The position numbers were made by a program, and so were the translations under genes. Positions 55,636 through 64,000 of a stretch of DNA of 64,000 nt are shown here, in pieces (the stretch's first letter is position 1; the number at the start of each line of letters is the position of its first letter). Source of the stretch: Gaetbulibacter saemankumensis DSM 17032 (lineage in GTDB: Bacteria > Bacteroidota > Bacteroidia > Flavobacteriales > Flavobacteriaceae); contig NZ_AUDV01000006.1 in assembly GCF_000425645.1 (NCBI RefSeq), forward strand, positions 1 to 64,000, read 5' to 3'. The notes under the pieces are model-generated. The model made no database searches and was not told where the DNA came from. It saw only the letters and a program-made list of their open reading frames with translations.

Positions 55636-55654
55636 ACTAAATGAGTTGAGCAAA
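55624..55654 (-). promoter_or_regulatory. Promoter of the porin gene
   Basis: Minus strand: TTTG (55654-55651), 19 bases, TACTTTTG (55631-55624), exact consensus. Predicted leader about 50 bases. Confidence 0.8.
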
Positions 55655-55731
55655 TTTTATTTAGATTAAATTTAAATAAAATTAAATAATTAACAATTTC
55701 GTCATATTAGCCACTAAAAAAGACCTTATTT

Positions 55732-56595
55732 CTAATGGTAAAACTTAAATATTTTAGAAGCCTCGTTATGAGCACTTTCAAAACTTAAAGCATTTAAATT
55801 ATTACACTTTTTAGAGGTAAAATAGGATAATAATTTTTCCGTGGGCATATTGCCGGTAAGTTCATTTTTCGCCATGGGACACCCACCAAAGCCTTGAATA
55901 GCGCCATCAAATCTTGTACACCCCGCCATAAAAGCTGCATCTACTTTCTCAAACCAGGAATCTGGAGTAGTATGCAAGTGCGCTCCAAATTCTATGTACT
56001 TGTATTTTGGGATTAAATTCGAAAATAAATAGTCGATAGTTTCAGAATTAGAGCTTCCAACCGTATCACTTAAAGATAATATTCGAACACCCATCTGACT
56101 TAAACGTTCAGTCCAATCTGCAACAATCTCCACATTCCATGGATCTCCATAAGGGTTTCCAAATCCCATAGAAATATAAACCACGACTTCCTTATTCACC
56201 CGATCTGCAATATTTAAAATTTCCTGAAGTGTAACAATAGATTGTGCAATGGTCTTATGGGTATTACGCATCTGAAAGTTTTCAGAAATTGAAAAAGGGT
56301 ATCCTAAATAATCTATGGCACTATGTTTAGAAGCCTCCTCTGCCCCTCGTGTATTGGCTATAATCGCCAATAATTTACTCGTAGTTGTACTTAAATCCAA
56401 ACGCGATAAAACCTCAGCCGTATCAACCATTTGCGGGATAGCCTTAGGTGATACAAAACTACCAAAATCAATAGTATCAAAACCTACACGCAATAAAGAT
56501 TGTATGTACTGTACCTTTTTCTCAGTTGGTATGAATTCACGAATGCCTTGCATAGCGTCACGAGGACATTCGATAATCTTAATAGGATTCGACAT
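55732..56595 (-). CDS. Hydroxymethylglutaryl-CoA lyase family enzyme
   Basis: 287 residues, HMGL-like TIM barrel. Visible: the catalytic PRDAMQ near the N-terminus, SFVSPKAIPQM, VYISMGFGNPYGDPWN, SLSDTVGSS, HLHTTPDSWFE and catalytic GGCP near the C-terminus (GFGGCPMAKNELTGNMPTE). The family cleaves HMG-CoA to acetyl-CoA and acetoacetate in leucine degradation. Identity is likely but some family members act on other substrates. A TTTG-N17-TATTTTTA promoter lies at 56619-56647. It stands alone, with no leucine genes beside it. Confidence 0.85.
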   Translation of the reverse strand: MSNPIKIIECPRDAMQGIREFIPTEKKVQYIQSLLRVGFDTIDFGSFVSPKAIPQMVDTAEVLSRLDLSTTTSKLLAIIANTRGAEEASKHSAIDYLGYPFSISENFQMRNTHKTIAQSIVTLQEILNIADRVNKEVVVYISMGFGNPYGDPWNVEIVADWTERLSQMGVRILSLSDTVGSSNSETIDYLFSNLIPKYKYIEFGAHLHTTPDSWFEKVDAAFMAGCTRFDGAIQGFGGCPMAKNELTGNMPTEKLLSYFTSKKCNNLNALSFESAHNEASKIFKFYH

Positions 56596-56618
56596 TTATA
56601 ATTGTAAATATGCGGATG

Positions 56619-56647
56619 TAAAAATACTATTATTTTATGAAATCAAA
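56619..56647 (-). promoter_or_regulatory. Promoter of the HMG-CoA-lyase-like gene
   Basis: Minus strand: TTTG (56647-56644), 17 bases, TATTTTTA (56626-56619), one mismatch; 23 bases before the ATG. Confidence 0.55.
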
Positions 56648-56745
56648 TATTTACTCTGTATTAATACGCAGTACTTTGTTCAATCTTAAAAATAGTGTTC
56701 TGTAAGCAATATCTTTAAAGGTCGACTATTATTAAAAATCAGGGG

Positions 56746-57687
56746 GTGATACTTAAATCTACGATATTTATAGGCTATTATTCATTCTTCTTCATAGTAT
56801 TTATTGGAGCAACTATTTATGCACAAAGCAGTGCAAGTTATACGATTTCTTTATCAACTACCTGGAACGCCACCGACCATTCTTCCATCCCTCCTAACGC
56901 CCACTGGTCAGCTTTAGTCGGAGCTACACATAAAAACACGCATACTTTTTTTAACATAGGACAACTTGCAACTTTAGGAATTAAAAATGTTGCTGAATTA
57001 GGTAGTAATACCGCATTTAATAATGAAGTGAATTCGGCCATTGCAAACAATAAAGCTAATGCCTATATAAATGTAGAAGGAAAAACTGGAGCTCTGGCTA
57101 CTTTTACTATAGAAAACTTACAGGTATCTGAAGAATACCCGTCACTAACTTTAGTATCGATGATTGCTCCCAGTCCTGATTGGTTTATAGGAATTAATAG
57201 CGAAAATCTACGTTCCGAAAACAATAACATCAATAATGGATGGAAAGAGACTTATACCAAGGATGTTTTTGCATACGACGCTGGCACTGATGATGGCACG
57301 GACTACACCTCGAATAACCTGGCAAGTGATCCGCCAATAGAAATTACGAAAATTAAAGATTACCCTATTAATGACTACAAAATGGGCACGATTACCTTCA
57401 CTTATAATGGTTCAACACTAAGTACCAAATCAAATGACGCTCCTTCTTTTAAAATATTCCCCAATCCAACACAGGGCATTGTAAATATTTTAAATACAAA
57501 TAATGAACAAGTTTCGTCTCTTGAACTTTTCGATGTTATTGGTAATCAAGTAGAAAAAATAACCTTCAAAACTAAAAAACAACCTTACCAGACCATAGAT
57601 CTTTCTGCACTTTCAACAGGTATATATCTAGTACGATTAATTTCAGGTAGTGGAAAACAACAAACTCAGAAATTAGTTGTTAACTAA
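56746..57687 (+). CDS. Secreted spondin-domain protein with T9SS type A domain
   Basis: 313 residues from a GTG start; a hydrophobic signal peptide ends at TIYAQ (about residue 27). A spondin-N-like domain covers about 30-200: [34 protein letters not shown], ASxGIxxVAELG-like [14 protein letters not shown] and [15 protein letters not shown] short linker leads to a type A sorting domain ([36 protein letters not shown]). Exported spondin proteins are usually surface or matrix associated. The stop codon overlaps the convergent pyrD stop. A TATCTTTA box is at 56710-56717. Confidence 0.9.
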   Translation: MILKSTIFIGYYSFFFIVFIGATIYAQSSASYTISLSTTWNATDHSSIPPNAHWSALVGATHKNTHTFFNIGQLATLGIKNVAELGSNTAFNNEVNSAIANNKANAYINVEGKTGALATFTIENLQVSEEYPSLTLVSMIAPSPDWFIGINSENLRSENNNINNGWKETYTKDVFAYDAGTDDGTDYTSNNLASDPPIEITKIKDYPINDYKMGTITFTYNGSTLSTKSNDAPSFKIFPNPTQGIVNILNTNNEQVSSLELFDVIGNQVEKITFKTKKQPYQTIDLSALSTGIYLVRLISGSGKQQTQKLVVN

Positions 57688-58718
57688 CTGGCGTCGAGTA
57701 TGGCCTTATTAATAGACTTCACCAATCCCGGTCCTTCATAGATAAAACCGGTATAAATTTGAAGTAAATCGGCACCTGCGTTAAGTTTCTCTAATGCATC
57801 TTCGGCAGAATGAATACCGCCTACCCCAATAATTGGAAACGACTTGTTACTCTTTTCGGATAAATATTTTATAACTCCGGTACTCTTAGCCTTAATAGGT
57901 TGTCCACTTAGCCCTCCATTTCCAATCTCCTCTAATTGAGCATCAGAAGCTTTCAATCCACTTCTATCGGTGGAGGTGTTACTTGCGATTACGCCATCCA
58001 GCTTAGTTTCATTAACCAAATCAACAATTTCATCTAGTTGAATATTATTTAAATCTGGTGCTATTTTTAACAAAATGGGTTTCTGCTTATCGAAGGCTTT
58101 ATTAGCTTCCTGTACCGCGCCTATTAGCTCTTCTAAATAATCCTTATCATTTAATTTGGCGTGACTACCCACATTAGGACAGCTTACATTTAAAACAAAA
58201 TAATCAACATAAGGATGAAGAGCATTAAAACACTCTAAATAATCCTGAGTATATCCTTCAGGTTTTGTAGACGTGTTTTTACCAATATTACCACCTATAA
58301 TTAACTGGCCTTTATTCTTTTTCAACTGCATAATAGCAGCTTCTAAGCCTTCATTATTAAACCCCATACGGTTAATAATCCCTTGATCAGACTTTAAACG
58401 AAATAAACGCTTTTTAGGATTTCCAGGTTGTCCTTTGGGCGTTACCGTACCAATTTCGATAAATCCAAACCCGAAATTAGCCAGTTCATTATATAACACT
58501 GCGTTTTTATCAAACCCTGCTGCCAATCCTACAGGATTTTTAAAGGTTAGCCCAAACAACTTACGTTCTAAGCGTTTGTCGTTAACAACATATAAACTTC
58601 TAAAAATAAACTTTACACCTGGGACTTTTGAAAGATTCTTAATAAGTGAAAAAGTAAAATGATGAATGCTTTCGGGATCGAACTTAAAAAATAAAGGGCG
58701 AAGTAGTAATTTGTACAT
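57684..58718 (-). CDS. pyrD: Dihydroorotate dehydrogenase (quinone), class 2
   Basis: 344 residues. It oxidises dihydroorotate to orotate with FMN, giving electrons to menaquinone at the inner membrane. Signatures: N-terminal helical membrane-anchor region, [41 protein letters not shown], the [11 protein letters not shown] active-site loop, [12 protein letters not shown] and [13 protein letters not shown]. Length is normal for class 2. It overlaps the upstream spondin gene's stop by four bases and shares no space for a terminator. A TATTTTTG box is at 58733-58740. Confidence 0.97.
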   Translation of the reverse strand: MYKLLLRPLFFKFDPESIHHFTFSLIKNLSKVPGVKFIFRSLYVVNDKRLERKLFGLTFKNPVGLAAGFDKNAVLYNELANFGFGFIEIGTVTPKGQPGNPKKRLFRLKSDQGIINRMGFNNEGLEAAIMQLKKNKGQLIIGGNIGKNTSTKPEGYTQDYLECFNALHPYVDYFVLNVSCPNVGSHAKLNDKDYLEELIGAVQEANKAFDKQKPILLKIAPDLNNIQLDEIVDLVNETKLDGVIASNTSTDRSGLKASDAQLEEIGNGGLSGQPIKAKSTGVIKYLSEKSNKSFPIIGVGGIHSAEDALEKLNAGADLLQIYTGFIYEGPGLVKSINKAILDAS

Positions 58719-58732
58719 CTGTATTATTTGTG

Positions 58733-58740
58733 CAAAAATA
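58733..58740 (-). promoter_or_regulatory. Promoter -7 box of pyrD
   Basis: TATTTTTG on the minus strand, 14 bases before the ATG. No upstream TTG at usual spacing. Confidence 0.55.
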
Positions 58741-58799
58741 CTCTATATTATCTTAAATAAAAAATCATGTAATTTAAAAGACTAAAAAATTATTAATCG

Positions 58800-58807
58800 T
58801 ACTTTTG
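58800..58807 (+). promoter_or_regulatory. Promoter -7 box of pepT
   Basis: TACTTTTG, full -7 consensus, about 70 bases before the pepT ATG. Confidence 0.5.
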
Positions 58808-58878
58808 CAAATTGAATAGCAGTAAAGAATTCACTGCTTAAAACCCCTTATATTTTCAATTAAATAAACCGTATTTAA

Positions 58879-60120
58879 ATGATTTCAAAAGACCACATTA
58901 TAAAACGTTTTACGAGTTACGTTACGATCGACACAGAAGCTGACCCTAATTCAAAATCTACACCTAGTTCTGCCAAACAATGGGATCTAGCTAACAAATT
59001 AGCCGAAGAGCTTAAAGCTATAGGCATGGAAGACGTGACCATAGATGACAATGCGTATATTATGGCAACGTTACCAAGTAATGTAGATTATAAAGTGCCT
59101 ACCATTGGATTTATTTCACATTTTGATACGTCGCCAGATTTTACCGGAGCGAATGTAAAGCCTCAAATTATTGAAAATTACGATGGTAAGGATATCGTTT
59201 TAAATGAAGCCGAAGATATTGTTTTATCTCCAGACTATTTTGAAGATTTATTACTGTACAAAGGCCAGACTTTAATTACTACCGACGGCACAACCTTACT
59301 AGGTGCAGACGATAAAGCCGGTGTTTGTGAGATTGTTTCTGCAATGGAGTACTTAATCAATCATCCCAAAATTAAACATGGTAAAATTCGTGTTGGATTT
59401 ACACCAGATGAAGAAATTGGTAGAGGAGCTCATAAATTTGACGTTGAGAAATTTGGTGCCGATTGGGCATACACCATGGACGGTAGCCAGATTGGTGAAC
59501 TGGAATATGAGAACTTTAATGCCGCAGGTGCCGTTGTAAAAGTAAAGGGCAAAATTGTACATCCTGGTTACGCCAAGGGTAAAATGATAAACTCTATGTA
59601 TATTGCTCAAGAGTTTATAAATTCACTTCCTAGATTTGAAACTCCTGAACATACTGAAGGTTATGAAGGGTTCTTCCATTTATGTGGTATAACAGGTAAA
59701 GTTGAAGAAACTGTTTTAGAATATATTATCCGAGATCACGACCGGGAACATTTTGAAGCTCGCAAAGAAGTGATGGAGAAATTAACCAATGAGTTAAATT
59801 CGCAGTATGGAAAAGAAGTTATTGTTACTGAAATTAAAGATCAGTATTACAATATGAAAGAAAAAGTAGAACCTGTAAAACATATTGTAGATATAGCTGA
59901 AGAGGCCATGAAACAATTAAATATAAAGCCTTTAATTAAGGCTATTCGTGGAGGTACCGACGGTTCTCAGTTAAGTTACATGGGATTACCTTGTCCGAAT
60001 ATTTTTGCTGGTGGGCATAACTTCCATGGACGTTATGAATATGTACCTGTGGAAAGCATGATTAAAGCGACGGAAGTAATTTGTAAAATAGCCGAGCTCA
60101 CTGCTCAGAAAAAATCATAA
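58879..60120 (+). CDS. pepT: Peptidase T (tripeptide aminopeptidase)
   Basis: 413 residues, M20 zinc peptidase that cuts the N-terminal residue from tripeptides. Zinc and catalytic residues: H81 and D83 ([11 protein letters not shown]), D144 (GADDKAG), E178-E179 (PDEEIG), D201 (TMDGSQIGE) and the C-terminal His in [10 protein letters not shown]. All are present and the length is usual. Stand-alone gene with its own promoter and a strong terminator. Confidence 0.97.
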   Translation: MISKDHIIKRFTSYVTIDTEADPNSKSTPSSAKQWDLANKLAEELKAIGMEDVTIDDNAYIMATLPSNVDYKVPTIGFISHFDTSPDFTGANVKPQIIENYDGKDIVLNEAEDIVLSPDYFEDLLLYKGQTLITTDGTTLLGADDKAGVCEIVSAMEYLINHPKIKHGKIRVGFTPDEEIGRGAHKFDVEKFGADWAYTMDGSQIGELEYENFNAAGAVVKVKGKIVHPGYAKGKMINSMYIAQEFINSLPRFETPEHTEGYEGFFHLCGITGKVEETVLEYIIRDHDREHFEARKEVMEKLTNELNSQYGKEVIVTEIKDQYYNMKEKVEPVKHIVDIAEEAMKQLNIKPLIKAIRGGTDGSQLSYMGLPCPNIFAGGHNFHGRYEYVPVESMIKATEVICKIAELTAQKKS

Positions 60121-60134
60121 TCGAAATATACATA

Positions 60135-60168
60135 ATAAAAAATCCTCGCCAAGGCGAGGATTTTTTAT
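60135..60168. terminator. Bidirectional terminator between pepT and proA
   Basis: Sixteen-base perfect arms (core TCCTCGCC / GGCGAGGA) around AA, with A- and T-tracts on both sides; 14 bases after pepT and 18 bases after the proA stop on the other strand. Confidence 0.93.
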
Positions 60169-60186
60169 TTCATAGCAATTAGAATC

Positions 60187-61386
60187 TTAAACTCTTACAT
60201 GCCCTTCTCCGTAAACATAATATTTATTTGTTACAAGTTCGTTTAATCCTAAAGGACCACGATGGTGTAATTTATCGGTCGATATAGCTAACTCTGCGCC
60301 AACCCCCATGGCACCACCATCGGTAAAACGTGTAGATGAATTTTTGTACACCGCGGCACAATCTACCTGCTCCATGAATATATTAGCTCTTTCACTATTA
60401 GTGGTCATAATCGTTGCGGAATGGCCACCTGAATACTTATTAATATTTTCAATCGCCTCATCCAAACTATCTACTGTACCAATACAACATTTCATAGCAA
60501 GAAATTCTTCATACCAAATAGTATTATCTTCAATAAGTGTTTCATTCTTTAACACTTTGTATGTGACATCATCAACCATCACCTTAACACCGTTAACATT
60601 TAAAAGTTCATTTAATTCTTTTAACTTCGTTTCGTAATCTGGCAAATTACTATTTACCAAAATTTTATCTAGCGCATTACAAGCCGATATTTTGGCTGTC
60701 TTGGCATTTAAGATAACTTCTAATGTTTGATTCCAATTGGTATCTTTATCTACATACAAAAAGTTGTTACCTCGACCACTAATTAATACAGCACATTTGG
60801 CATGTTCTTTTACAAAAGCAATTAATTGCTCTCCGCCTCTTGGAACGATTAAATCTAATGGTTCGGTTGGATTTTTAAGGAAAGCTTGCGTTTCCTTTCT
60901 ATTCATATGTAATAGTTGAATATAATCAACACTTAAGCCATTTTCATGTAAAGCTTCATGCCAAAAGTCTACCAATAATTTATTACTATTGTAAGCTTCC
61001 TTTCCTCCTTTCAATAAAATTTTATTATTGGCTTTAAATGCTAAAGCAGCGGCCTCAATGGTTACATCCGGACGGGATTCATAAATAATCATAATAGTAC
61101 CAAAAGGGGCCGTTTTATTAATTATTTGCAATCCGCTATCCAGTGTTCGGTCTGTTATTGTTTGGTTTATCGGGTCATTTTGCGCCCTCACTTCTTTTAA
61201 TGCTTGAATCATGCCCTGTACCTTATTATCGTTAACAATTAAACGATCATACATAGCCTGATCTTCCTTATTAAAAGCCTCCAAGTCTAATTTATTGGCT
61301 TCCAATAAAGCATCCTGATTCTCTTCTAATAATTTTATCATGCTTGTTAACACATGATTTTTTATATCTGTTGTTATCAATTTCAT
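60187..61386 (-). CDS. proA: Gamma-glutamyl phosphate reductase
   Basis: 399 residues. It reduces gamma-glutamyl phosphate to glutamate semialdehyde with NADPH, the second step of proline synthesis. Signatures: FGTIMIIYESRPDVTIEAAALAFK, LIVPRGGEQLI, catalytic C236 in SACNALDKIL, and C-terminal TRFTDGGAMGVGAELAIST. Last gene of the operon proC-proB-proA, 15 bases after proB. Confidence 0.97.
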   Translation of the reverse strand: MKLITTDIKNHVLTSMIKLLEENQDALLEANKLDLEAFNKEDQAMYDRLIVNDNKVQGMIQALKEVRAQNDPINQTITDRTLDSGLQIINKTAPFGTIMIIYESRPDVTIEAAALAFKANNKILLKGGKEAYNSNKLLVDFWHEALHENGLSVDYIQLLHMNRKETQAFLKNPTEPLDLIVPRGGEQLIAFVKEHAKCAVLISGRGNNFLYVDKDTNWNQTLEVILNAKTAKISACNALDKILVNSNLPDYETKLKELNELLNVNGVKVMVDDVTYKVLKNETLIEDNTIWYEEFLAMKCCIGTVDSLDEAIENINKYSGGHSATIMTTNSERANIFMEQVDCAAVYKNSSTRFTDGGAMGVGAELAISTDKLHHRGPLGLNELVTNKYYVYGEGHVRV

Positions 61387-61401
61387 TTCTTCTTTATTCT
61401 T

Positions 61402-62172
61402 TTAAAGTGCCACTTTAGTACCTACATTTTTTCCATCAATAATATCAATAATGGTGTTTTTATACTTACCATTAGCGATATATGTAGGTATATTTTGTGC
61501 GGCTGCTTGTTGTGCATAATCTAATTTTGAACCCATACCGCCTCGGCCTTCACCTTCACTTTTGTTGCTATCTTGAATGTATTTATCAAGATTATCTTCA
61601 GGTTCTATATATGAAATAAGATCACTGCTATCAGAGTCTGGGTGTCCTGTAAAAACACCGTCTATATCGGTTAAAATAATTAATCTGTCTGCATCAATAA
61701 GTTGGGCAATTAAACTTGCCAGCTCATCATTATCTGAAAACATCGACATGGTTACCGAAACGGCATCATCTTCATTAGCAATAGGCACTACACCCTCAGA
61801 TAACAATCCTTCACAGCAATTAATCATATTTTCACGATGCACTCCCGGACTAAAATCACGTTTTGTTGGAAGTACCTGAGCACATTTCATTCCGTAATCA
61901 TGAAATATGTTATAGTATAAACGCATCATCCTTGGTTGCCCAATGGCTGAATAAACTTGTCGCTTTTGCGTTTTATTTTTAATATCTGATTTTCCTAAGA
62001 CTTCTTTTCCGGCAATTACAGAACCTGAAGACACTAATAAGGTCATAATATCACGTTCGTACAATTCAGCAATCTGTCTTACTAATTCTTTTAATACTGG
62101 TCTAACAATTTTATTATCTCTATTAGTCATTACGTTAGTACCGACTTTAATGACTATTTTTTCTTTATACAT
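61402..62172 (-). CDS. proB: Glutamate 5-kinase, short form
   Basis: 256 residues, an amino-acid kinase that phosphorylates glutamate for proline synthesis. IVIKVGTNVMT at the start, the LVSSGSVIAGKEVLG loop, ANEDDAVS and GRGGMGSKL are characteristic. It lacks the C-terminal PUA domain found in E. coli ProB (about 367 residues), as short Bacteroidota forms do; it probably keeps feedback control through the kinase domain only. It lies 20 bases after proC and 15 before proA. Confidence 0.95.
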   Translation of the reverse strand: MYKEKIVIKVGTNVMTNRDNKIVRPVLKELVRQIAELYERDIMTLLVSSGSVIAGKEVLGKSDIKNKTQKRQVYSAIGQPRMMRLYYNIFHDYGMKCAQVLPTKRDFSPGVHRENMINCCEGLLSEGVVPIANEDDAVSVTMSMFSDNDELASLIAQLIDADRLIILTDIDGVFTGHPDSDSSDLISYIEPEDNLDKYIQDSNKSEGEGRGGMGSKLDYAQQAAAQNIPTYIANGKYKNTIIDIIDGKNVGTKVAL

Positions 62173-62192
62173 ATCTGTATTTTTAGCATTGA

Positions 62193-62999
62193 TTAGTGTT
62201 CCTGACCTAACTCAATAGCTCGATTAAAAGCAGCGTAAGCGGCTTCTTTAATTAATTCATTTACATTATTATCTTCCATAGAATCAAGAGCTGCTCTTGT
62301 AGTTCCTCCTTTAGAAGCTACGCGATCCATCCATGAATTTGGAGACAAACTTGATTGATTAAATAACTCGATAGCACCGGTAAATGTCTGACTTACCAAT
62401 ACCGTTGAATCGTTTTTTGAAAACCCCATTTGCATGGCAGCTTCCATCATACTTTGCATAAAGTAAAACACATATGCAGGTCCACTTCCAGAAATTCCAG
62501 TAGAGGCATCGATTAACTTTTCGTTGCTTACCTGAATAGATTTTCCTGTGGTATTTAATAAACTTTCAACTGTTAAAAGCTCAATTTTAGATACGTCTTT
62601 AGATGCTACAAAGGAAGTTAACCCCTTCCCTATTTTTGCTGGTAAATTTGGCATGGCACGCACTACCTTTGTCAAACCTGATTGTGCAATCATAGTTTCA
62701 ATTGTAACACCTGCCATAATAGAAATCATGATTTGTCCTGTGTTTGCTAGAGGTTTAATAGCCTTAAATAAAGTTTCTGCATGATAAGGTTTTACGGCAA
62801 TAAATATTATATCTGCTTGCGGAACGCATTCGTTCAATTCACTAAAGGCGTCAAAATGAGACATCTTATGAAGCTCTTCCAACTTTTCTTCGGAAGTGTC
62901 TAAAACCATTATATTTTTCTTTTTAAGCAGTTTTGATTTAGACATTCCCTCAGCATATGTTAGTCCCATATTACCGGCGCCTATTACTAGTACTTTCAT
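62193..62999 (-). CDS. proC: Pyrroline-5-carboxylate reductase
   Basis: 268 residues. It reduces pyrroline-5-carboxylate to proline, the last step. N-terminal VIGAGNMGLTYAEGM nucleotide-binding loop, IFIAVKPYH, VVRAMPNLPAKIGKG, and the C-terminal GISGSGPAYVFYFMQSMMEAAMQMG with SKGGTTRAALDSME. It is the first of three proline genes and is read with the 63-aa and GNAT genes upstream; no separate promoter was seen. Confidence 0.96.
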   Translation of the reverse strand: MKVLVIGAGNMGLTYAEGMSKSKLLKKKNIMVLDTSEEKLEELHKMSHFDAFSELNECVPQADIIFIAVKPYHAETLFKAIKPLANTGQIMISIMAGVTIETMIAQSGLTKVVRAMPNLPAKIGKGLTSFVASKDVSKIELLTVESLLNTTGKSIQVSNEKLIDASTGISGSGPAYVFYFMQSMMEAAMQMGFSKNDSTVLVSQTFTGAIELFNQSSLSPNSWMDRVASKGGTTRAALDSMEDNNVNELIKEAAYAAFNRAIELGQEH

Positions 63000-63042
63000 T
63001 CTTTTTATATTTGTTTATCTTGGTTATGATTGTTTGAAATGA

Positions 63043-63234
63043 TTATATAAACAGTAAGCAATCATCACAATCTTTAACCTCTCCATAATAAGTTTCCCTA
63101 TACTTATGAATGGTTTTTATGGGGTAACCAAAAAGATATTTCTTTATGTAAGTTACCTTAGTGGTTAACTCCCCCATTCGGGTCGTATATCGTTTTTCCG
63201 TTTTTGTTTGTCTCTTAATTTGAAATAATTTCAT
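63043..63234 (-). CDS. Small conserved-looking protein of unknown function
   Basis: 63 residues, basic (many Lys/Arg/Tyr), no signal peptide. The start MKLFQIKRQT is preceded by an A-rich stretch. A central TKVTYIKKYLFGYPIKTIHKYRETYYGE and C-terminal CDDC motif (DCDDCLLFI) are distinctive; the CxxC could bind metal. I believe similar small proteins exist in Flavobacteriia but cannot name a family. It sits between the GNAT gene (53 bases upstream) and proC (43 bases downstream) on the same strand. Confidence 0.62.
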   Translation of the reverse strand: MKLFQIKRQTKTEKRYTTRMGELTTKVTYIKKYLFGYPIKTIHKYRETYYGEVKDCDDCLLFI

Positions 63235-63287
63235 TTTTTCTGTTTTTTTTTATTATTCTACTTCATTACTTTAAACCGAAATCATTG

Positions 63288-63725
63288 TCAACGTGTTAAA
63301 CGCATCTCAATGTTTCTAGATTTAAATCCGTTATCTTCAAAAAATTTATAAACAGGATTATCCTTATTGACGTATAATGCAATATCGCCTTTACAATATC
63401 TAAATGCATAATCAATAAGTCGCTTGGCTATTCCTTTATTTCTATAAGATTCATTTACCGCAACATACACCAATATATTTTCTGGTATATATTCATTCAT
63501 CCCGGTTTTATTTATAACTAAAACCCCTAAAATATCTTTATGATTTTCTATCACAAGTACAAACCCTCCCAAACCGGAAATTTCTTTAATGGCATACTTT
63601 AGTGCTTTTTTAATAGCACTCTTGCTATCGCGAAATTCTCCAGAGTGATCGTACAAAAAATTTGTTATTCGGTTAATATCAATAATAGATAACCTCGAAT
63701 ATGCATCGAAGGTTTTTATAGTCAT
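63288..63725 (-). CDS. GNAT-family N-acetyltransferase
   Basis: 145 residues. The acetyl-CoA-binding motif is YVAVNESYRNKGIAKRLIDYAFRY (R/Q-x-x-G-x-G/A type: RNKGIA), with ALYVNKDNPVYKFFEDNGFK as the C-terminal part. Substrate unknown. It is the first gene of the minus-strand run ending in proA, and its leader holds several short repeats. Many Flavobacteriia place a GNAT gene at the head of an arginine/proline gene cluster; the arg genes are absent here. Confidence 0.85.
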   Translation of the reverse strand: MTIKTFDAYSRLSIIDINRITNFLYDHSGEFRDSKSAIKKALKYAIKEISGLGGFVLVIENHKDILGVLVINKTGMNEYIPENILVYVAVNESYRNKGIAKRLIDYAFRYCKGDIALYVNKDNPVYKFFEDNGFKSRNIEMRLTR

Positions 63726-64000
63726 AAATGTATAGATTAGATCTCGCTAATTTTTAAAATAAACTAGCATTAGAAATTTTATAATAAACACACAGCAACC
63801 TAAGCGTTTATTTAATAAACACCTAAGTTTAGAAATAGCTAACAACCTTAAAAGAAAATCCTTTTAAGTTGTGGTATTTATTATAAAAGTGAAGGAGGAA
63901 TGAATTTATCCGACTGGATTCTAAATACTAGAAAGTTGAAGTTGAATATTCGATTATTTTGCTTTTCATGAATCCCTTTTTTCATTCTCATACTGCAAAT
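63726..64000. repeat. Repeat-rich leader region at the window edge, no gene
   Basis: No convincing gene. On the minus strand (towards the GNAT gene) it holds GTTTATT-A-AATAAAC inverted arms (63805-63819), two copies of CTTAGGT followed by GTTTATTA with different spacing, and a hairpin of about 12 pairs (63841-63876 region, with one bulge, TTAAAAG/CTTTTAA core) lacking a T-tract. A GGAGG at 63893-63897 precedes an in-frame 23-codon ORF on the plus strand (63900-63971), judged too short to call. Confidence 0.4.

Noticed and set aside
63900-63971. 23-codon plus-strand ORF after a strong GGAGG
   Set aside because: The Shine-Dalgarno match is attractive but Flavobacteriia rarely rely on it, and the peptide is too short with no support.
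63883-63991. 36-codon minus-strand ORF beginning next to a possible TTTG box at the window edge
   Set aside because: The promoter would be partly outside the window, and the peptide has no recognisable features.
1-64000. CRISPR arrays, tRNA/rRNA genes, transposases, phage genes
   Set aside because: Looked for and not seen: no regularly spaced repeats, no cloverleaf with conserved T-loop in any intergenic gap, no integrase or transposase reading frame.

Overview
The window is chromosomal DNA of a member of the Bacteroidota, most likely a marine Flavobacteriaceae. Four signs point there: AT-rich sequence with few Shine-Dalgarno sites, promoters of the TTTG-N19/20-TAnnTTTG type, secreted proteins ending in type A and type B type-IX-secretion (T9SS) sorting domains, and familiar flavobacterial gene neighbourhoods (rpsF-rpsR-rplI, nadC-yihY-priA opposite rlmH, relA-fur-purA). 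No rRNA, tRNA, CRISPR array, insertion sequence or prophage was recognised. Coding density is high and no gene-free stretch exceeds 300 bases. Most of the window is ordinary core genome; the accessory parts are the large secreted proteins.

Layout. 1-5802: the 3' part of a giant secreted HYR/LamG protein, two overlapping palindromes, and a small paralogue of its C-terminal end. 5892-9064 (minus): rpsF-rpsR-rplI, a small conserved protein and hisS. 9264-9959: an orphan LytTR response regulator. 9979-14332 (minus): nadC, a YihY/BrkB membrane protein and priA. 14463-17022: rlmH, a DUF481 outer-membrane protein, hpf and rdgB. 17094-24171 (plus): relA/spoT, fur, purA, an OstA/LptA-like protein and a class III aminotransferase. 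24324-30574 (plus): a TPR protein, two tandem DUF368 (polyprenyl-phosphate translocase family) genes overlapping aroE, and a DUF349 protein. 30630-41774 (minus): mqo, a C-type-lectin/T9SS type B protein, mazG, and two different aconitases side by side.

42005-48340 (minus): a five-gene envelope-biogenesis run of three SurA/PpiC-type chaperones, a MoxR ATPase and an acyltransferase whose conserved N-terminus lacks a normal start codon. 48487-58718: a 78-aa conserved protein, guaB, a TonB-receptor-like barrel with an Arg/Gly tail, a possible redox module (4-TM protein, FMN-binding protein and upstream porin), an HMG-CoA-lyase-like enzyme, a spondin-domain T9SS protein and pyrD. 58879-63725: pepT, then a minus-strand operon GNAT-63aa-proC-proB-proA. 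The last 275 bases hold only a repeat-rich leader.

The genes cover protein synthesis and its stress control (hisS, r-proteins, hpf, relA), purine/pyrimidine/NAD/proline/shikimate metabolism, the TCA cycle (mqo and two aconitases), and envelope biogenesis (OstA, SurA-like proteins, DUF368, barrels, T9SS cargo). The best candidates for something undescribed are the porin/FMN-binding/4-TM module, the giant T9SS protein with its stand-alone C-terminal paralogue, the shared inverted motif in the leaders of both aconitase genes, the tandem DUF368 pair, and the hairpin directly before the DUF481 start codon.
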